A DNA stretch of 38,549 bases from Promethearchaeota archaeon. Lineage in GTDB: Archaea; Asgardarchaeota; Lokiarchaeia; Sigyniarchaeales; SOKP01. Of the stretch, positions 35,800 to 38,549 are shown in pieces (within the stretch, counting starts at the first letter, position 1; every line of letters starts with the position of its first letter). A model generated the notes under the pieces. It did no database searches and was not told the DNA's origin. It saw only the letters and a list, made by a program, of their open reading frames with translations. The position numbers and the translations under genes were made by a program. Location: assembly GCA_019894885.1 (NCBI GenBank), contig JAGXNP010000009.1, positions 1 through 38,549 of the forward strand. The letters run 5' to 3'.

Positions 35800-36702
35800 T
35801 TATTTTTTCTTATATTTTTCATCAACTTTATAGAATTCTTCAAGCGCTTTCGATTTTAATCTGTATTCTTCTTCTTTTTCAAAATCGACGAGTTTTTTAG
35901 AAAATTCGCTAGCTTTCTTGTAAGATATATACGCTGAATGAAAATCTTCTCCTCTTAGGAAATTTCTTGCATCATGAACTAATTTTTCTCTTGCTTTTGC
36001 CATACTTGGGACATCTCCCGAAAAATTAGATTTCTCTTTTAACGATTCTGCAATATCGATAATATATAATTCTTCAGCAATTTCAGCAGCCCTCCTAAAT
36101 AGTTTCGATGCTTTATCGTATTCTAAAGTTTTCAGAGCGCTATTCGCATTATTAAAGTTTTCTGTGATTTTGATGTGTTCTCCTTCTTCTACTTTTTTCA
36201 ATAAATCTTGGGCTATTTTTCTTTCTTGTTTTCCCCCGCTTAACATCAATTTCGTTATAGCGATAATGCTAGCTTTTAAAGCTTCGGGCTTGAGGATATC
36301 AACTAACGGCTCTAAATGCTCTAAGTAGATATCTTTCAATAACGGCTCAAATTCTTCGGGATTCATGGTTAAAACTTGTAATCCGAAAACTTCAACTGCC
36401 TCAGCTCCTTCTTTTAAAGCAGAACGGAACTTTTCTGGTTTGTCATTTTCATTAAGTAATAATCCAATGATGACTCCAGAAGCTTTTCGTGCTAGTTTTC
36501 CTTTAAAATTGTATACATATGAAAATATTCTATGTTCCTTTAGTTTCAATAAGCTAAATTCATCCTTTGAGTGATCTAAATTAAGTCTAAGAAACAAATC
36601 GTTTGTAATTTCAAATTCAGATTTTCCTTCCTTATTATAATAACCTAATATCTTGTAATCAGCGTCTAAAGGAAGTAATACCACAAAACTACCCATCGGC
36701 AT
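35800..36702 (-). CDS. Longin-like N-terminal domain plus helical/TPR-like C-terminal region
   Basis: SFVVLLPLDADYKILGYYNKEGKSEFEITNDLFLRLNLDHS...RIFSYVYNFKGKLARKASGVIIGLLLNENDKPEKFRSALKEGAEAV, then repeated helix pairs (NANSALKTLEYDKASKLFRRAAEIAEEL). Confidence 0.65.
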   Translation of the reverse strand: MPMGSFVVLLPLDADYKILGYYNKEGKSEFEITNDLFLRLNLDHSKDEFSLLKLKEHRIFSYVYNFKGKLARKASGVIIGLLLNENDKPEKFRSALKEGAEAVEVFGLQVLTMNPEEFEPLLKDIYLEHLEPLVDILKPEALKASIIAITKLMLSGGKQERKIAQDLLKKVEEGEHIKITENFNNANSALKTLEYDKASKLFRRAAEIAEELYIIDIAESLKEKSNFSGDVPSMAKAREKLVHDARNFLRGEDFHSAYISYKKASEFSKKLVDFEKEEEYRLKSKALEEFYKVDEKYKKK

Positions 36703-36769
36703 AATTTTTCTACTCTATAAATTAATTAATAATAATATAAATCAAGCGAAATTAAAAAAATTAAGCGTT

Positions 36770-37192
36770 TTACTGGTCTTTACTACTGATAATCCTATTA
36801 GTTTCTTCTCTTATGGACTGAATTACATTTAATAATTGAGCATAATAAAGATTATTAGAAACAGCTTTAGAAGCTTGCTTTATCATCTCAATAGCTTTTT
36901 TTTCCTCCTCAGTTATAAGTTCAATAGCTTTTTTTTCGTACAGTTCTTTTATTTTCGCATTAAAATCGTCTGAAATTTCTTGTATGTTCTCACTTGACTT
37001 CATACGAAATTGTTTTAGGACTTCTACTATTAATCTGATGTTTTCATTAACAGAAATCGTTTCCTCAGAGAATCGTTGGGACATATTTTGAATAGCAGTG
37101 CTCATTTGGGTGATTTGAGCAATTGTTCCGTCAAGCGATGTTGTAATTTGATTAATTTTAGTAATCATGTTATCCAACAATTTTTCGGCCAT
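36770..37192 (-). CDS. Coiled-coil protein, unknown function
   Basis: 140-aa heptad-rich ORF; SD-like GAGAATGAT before the ATG. Confidence 0.65.
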   Translation of the reverse strand: MAEKLLDNMITKINQITTSLDGTIAQITQMSTAIQNMSQRFSEETISVNENIRLIVEVLKQFRMKSSENIQEISDDFNAKIKELYEKKAIELITEEEKKAIEMIKQASKAVSNNLYYAQLLNVIQSIREETNRIISSKDQ

Positions 37193-37230
37193 ATCATTCT
37201 CAACTCTTTAAAATTTACTCATGTATTATA

Positions 37231-37635
37231 TTATATTTTAGATTGGTTTACTTTTTTCATGTTTTTTACAGAACTAATTGCTTCGGAAAGTAACAAATTA
37301 ACGGTATCTTGGTTAAGTACTTCTCCTGATAATTTTTCAAACTCTTCCAGATTTGATATTAATGTTGCAAGCGCATCTAATCCTAATCCTTCTTGAATCT
37401 TTACCAACTCTCGTTTTGTACCTTCTCCAATTTCTCTTAAGACTTCAATATGCTTGCCTTTAGTAGTATCTATTTCAACAGAGAATTCTTTTAATTTTTC
37501 ATTTAAATTGGAGATTTTCTGCTCAATATTCTGGTTGAGCCCATCTAAAGATGTTTTCAATCCTTGGATTGCTTGACCTAGTTGAGCTATTCTTGTGTAT
37601 ATGGAGTTTAGAAGGTCTGTAAGCATTTCTGCCAT
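37231..37635 (-). CDS. Coiled-coil protein, unknown function
   Basis: MAEMLTDLLNSIYTRIAQLGQAIQGLKTSLDGLNQNIEQKI. Listed GTG 37644 is inside the AGGTG SD; ATG 37635 preferred. Confidence 0.65.
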   Translation of the reverse strand: MAEMLTDLLNSIYTRIAQLGQAIQGLKTSLDGLNQNIEQKISNLNEKLKEFSVEIDTTKGKHIEVLREIGEGTKRELVKIQEGLGLDALATLISNLEEFEKLSGEVLNQDTVNLLLSEAISSVKNMKKVNQSKI

Positions 37636-37784
37636 TATGCGCACCTATTTTGTTTTAACGAATTTTTTGAAAGTTCTCTTTTTATTATTTTAATTATTAA
37701 TATAACAGATTACACCAATAAAAAAATTTTTATGTTTTTGTGCTTTTTGATTTTATTATAGAAGTAATAAAAAAATAATTCCAT

Positions 37785-37935
37785 GGGCCATTTGCTTAGC
37801 CTGGTTAACGGCATTTATAGCAAGCGTGGCCAACAAGCGCAGGTCTTATAAGTGACCCGCAGTCAGACAAATAAAGCTGAAATTGACTGTGGCAGTAAAA
37901 GCCTGAGAGCCGGGGTTCGAATCCCCGATGGCCCA
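37785..37935 (+). tRNA. Candidate tRNA-Ile(UAU) with two introns (37808..37834 at 21/22 and 37851..37899 at 37/38)
   Basis: Mature fold: GGGCCAT TT GCTT-AGCCTGGTTA-AAGC G CAGGT-CTTATAA-GCCTG AGAGC CGGGG-TTCGAAT-CCCCG ATGGCCC A (75 nt). Anticodon TAT at 37847-37849. Removing the 27-nt and 49-nt segments restores every stem. Confidence 0.85.
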
Positions 37936-38152
37936 CTTTTTTTTAATTTAAATTAATCAAAAATGATTTAAATATTTAAAATTAACCAAAGTATCTATCT
38001 ACTTTTCTCCAGATTGAATATCATCATAAACCACTAAACATTGCCAACAAGAATTCATATATCTTATAATAATGACATTAAACTATAAAATCGTTTTATT
38101 AAATTATTTTAAAAAAGAAAATAATAAAAAAGGTAAAAATAAAAAATAAATA

Positions 38153-38549
38153 TTAGGTGTACTTTTCAATAAATTCCTTTAACTTTGCTAATACCTCGTC
38201 TCGTAAAGAACCAACAATTAATTTATCTGACGATTTGGCTTTGATATCTTTGGCAAATTGCATAAATTGATGCAATACCGGTCCAGGGGGAAATTGATCT
38301 CTCATATCTTCTATGAAAATTCCTAAAATTTCTCCAGTTACGGTTTGATCTATTTTTTTAAAAATATTTAAAAAGAGATCGTTAATAATCGCACTTTGGT
38401 CAGGACGCATAATCGAAACTGAACCATCAACACTTTTTTCTACTTTATCTGGTCGTATATCAGAAGAATGGACAGATTCTGAGCTTTCACGGCCTTGAAC
38501 AAGGATTTCTGGCTCATATCTTGGATATTCACCTTGTCCAGTACAACTA
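38153..38549 (-). CDS. Protein of unknown function, C-terminal part (truncated at window end)
   Basis: The listed Met (38410) is internal: the frame remains open to base 38549 (SCTGQGEYPRYEPEILVQGRESSESVHSSDIRPDKVEKSVDGSVSI upstream of MRPDQS). Confidence 0.65.
   Translation of the reverse strand, partial: SCTGQGEYPRYEPEILVQGRESSESVHSSDIRPDKVEKSVDGSVSIMRPDQSAIINDLFLNIFKKIDQTVTGEILGIFIEDMRDQFPPGPVLHQFMQFAKDIKAKSSDKLIVGSLRDEVLAKLKEFIEKYT

Noticed and set aside
37231-37644. GTG 37644 as true start
   Set aside because: GTG lies inside the AGGTG SD; ATG 37635 has correct spacing.

Overview
AT-rich archaeal chromosomal window. The protein families suggest an Asgard (Lokiarchaeia-like) archaeon; this is inferred from protein content, not from a search. 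It contains about 40 well-supported CDSs: FixC/FixX-like flavoprotein-ferredoxin (5' truncated), LeuCD, an M28 peptidase, thymidylate kinase, shikimate-pathway genes (aroD, aroE, bacterial-type aroK, tyrA), an ABC transporter operon with three tandem membrane paralogues and a wHTH regulator, adenylate kinase, ThiW plus a P-loop ATPase, a tandem FAH-family pair, the ribosomal stalk operon (uL11-uL1-uL10-P1), SecY, an EMC3/DUF106 protein, L14e, cytidylate kinase, L34e, RtcA, a Nudix-NadM fusion, a SAM hydroxide adenosyltransferase, and a cluster of longin-like and coiled-coil proteins running off the right edge. There are two intron-containing tRNA genes: tRNA-Ser(GGA) with an 18-nt intron, and a tRNA that folds best as tRNA-Ile(UAU) with two introns. 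The most striking unexpected signal is at five loci where conserved reading frames extend upstream of the first ATG/GTG/TTG. No canonical start exists there, and the frame can only be opened by AUU, AUC or AUA. In three of the five, that codon lies exactly 6 nt after an AGGTGA Shine-Dalgarno core. Other points of interest are a three-copy motif repeated at exactly 50-nt spacing before the ABC operon, LITAF-like zinc/membrane proteins, and in-frame GTG codons embedded in SD sequences that probably cause mis-called starts.
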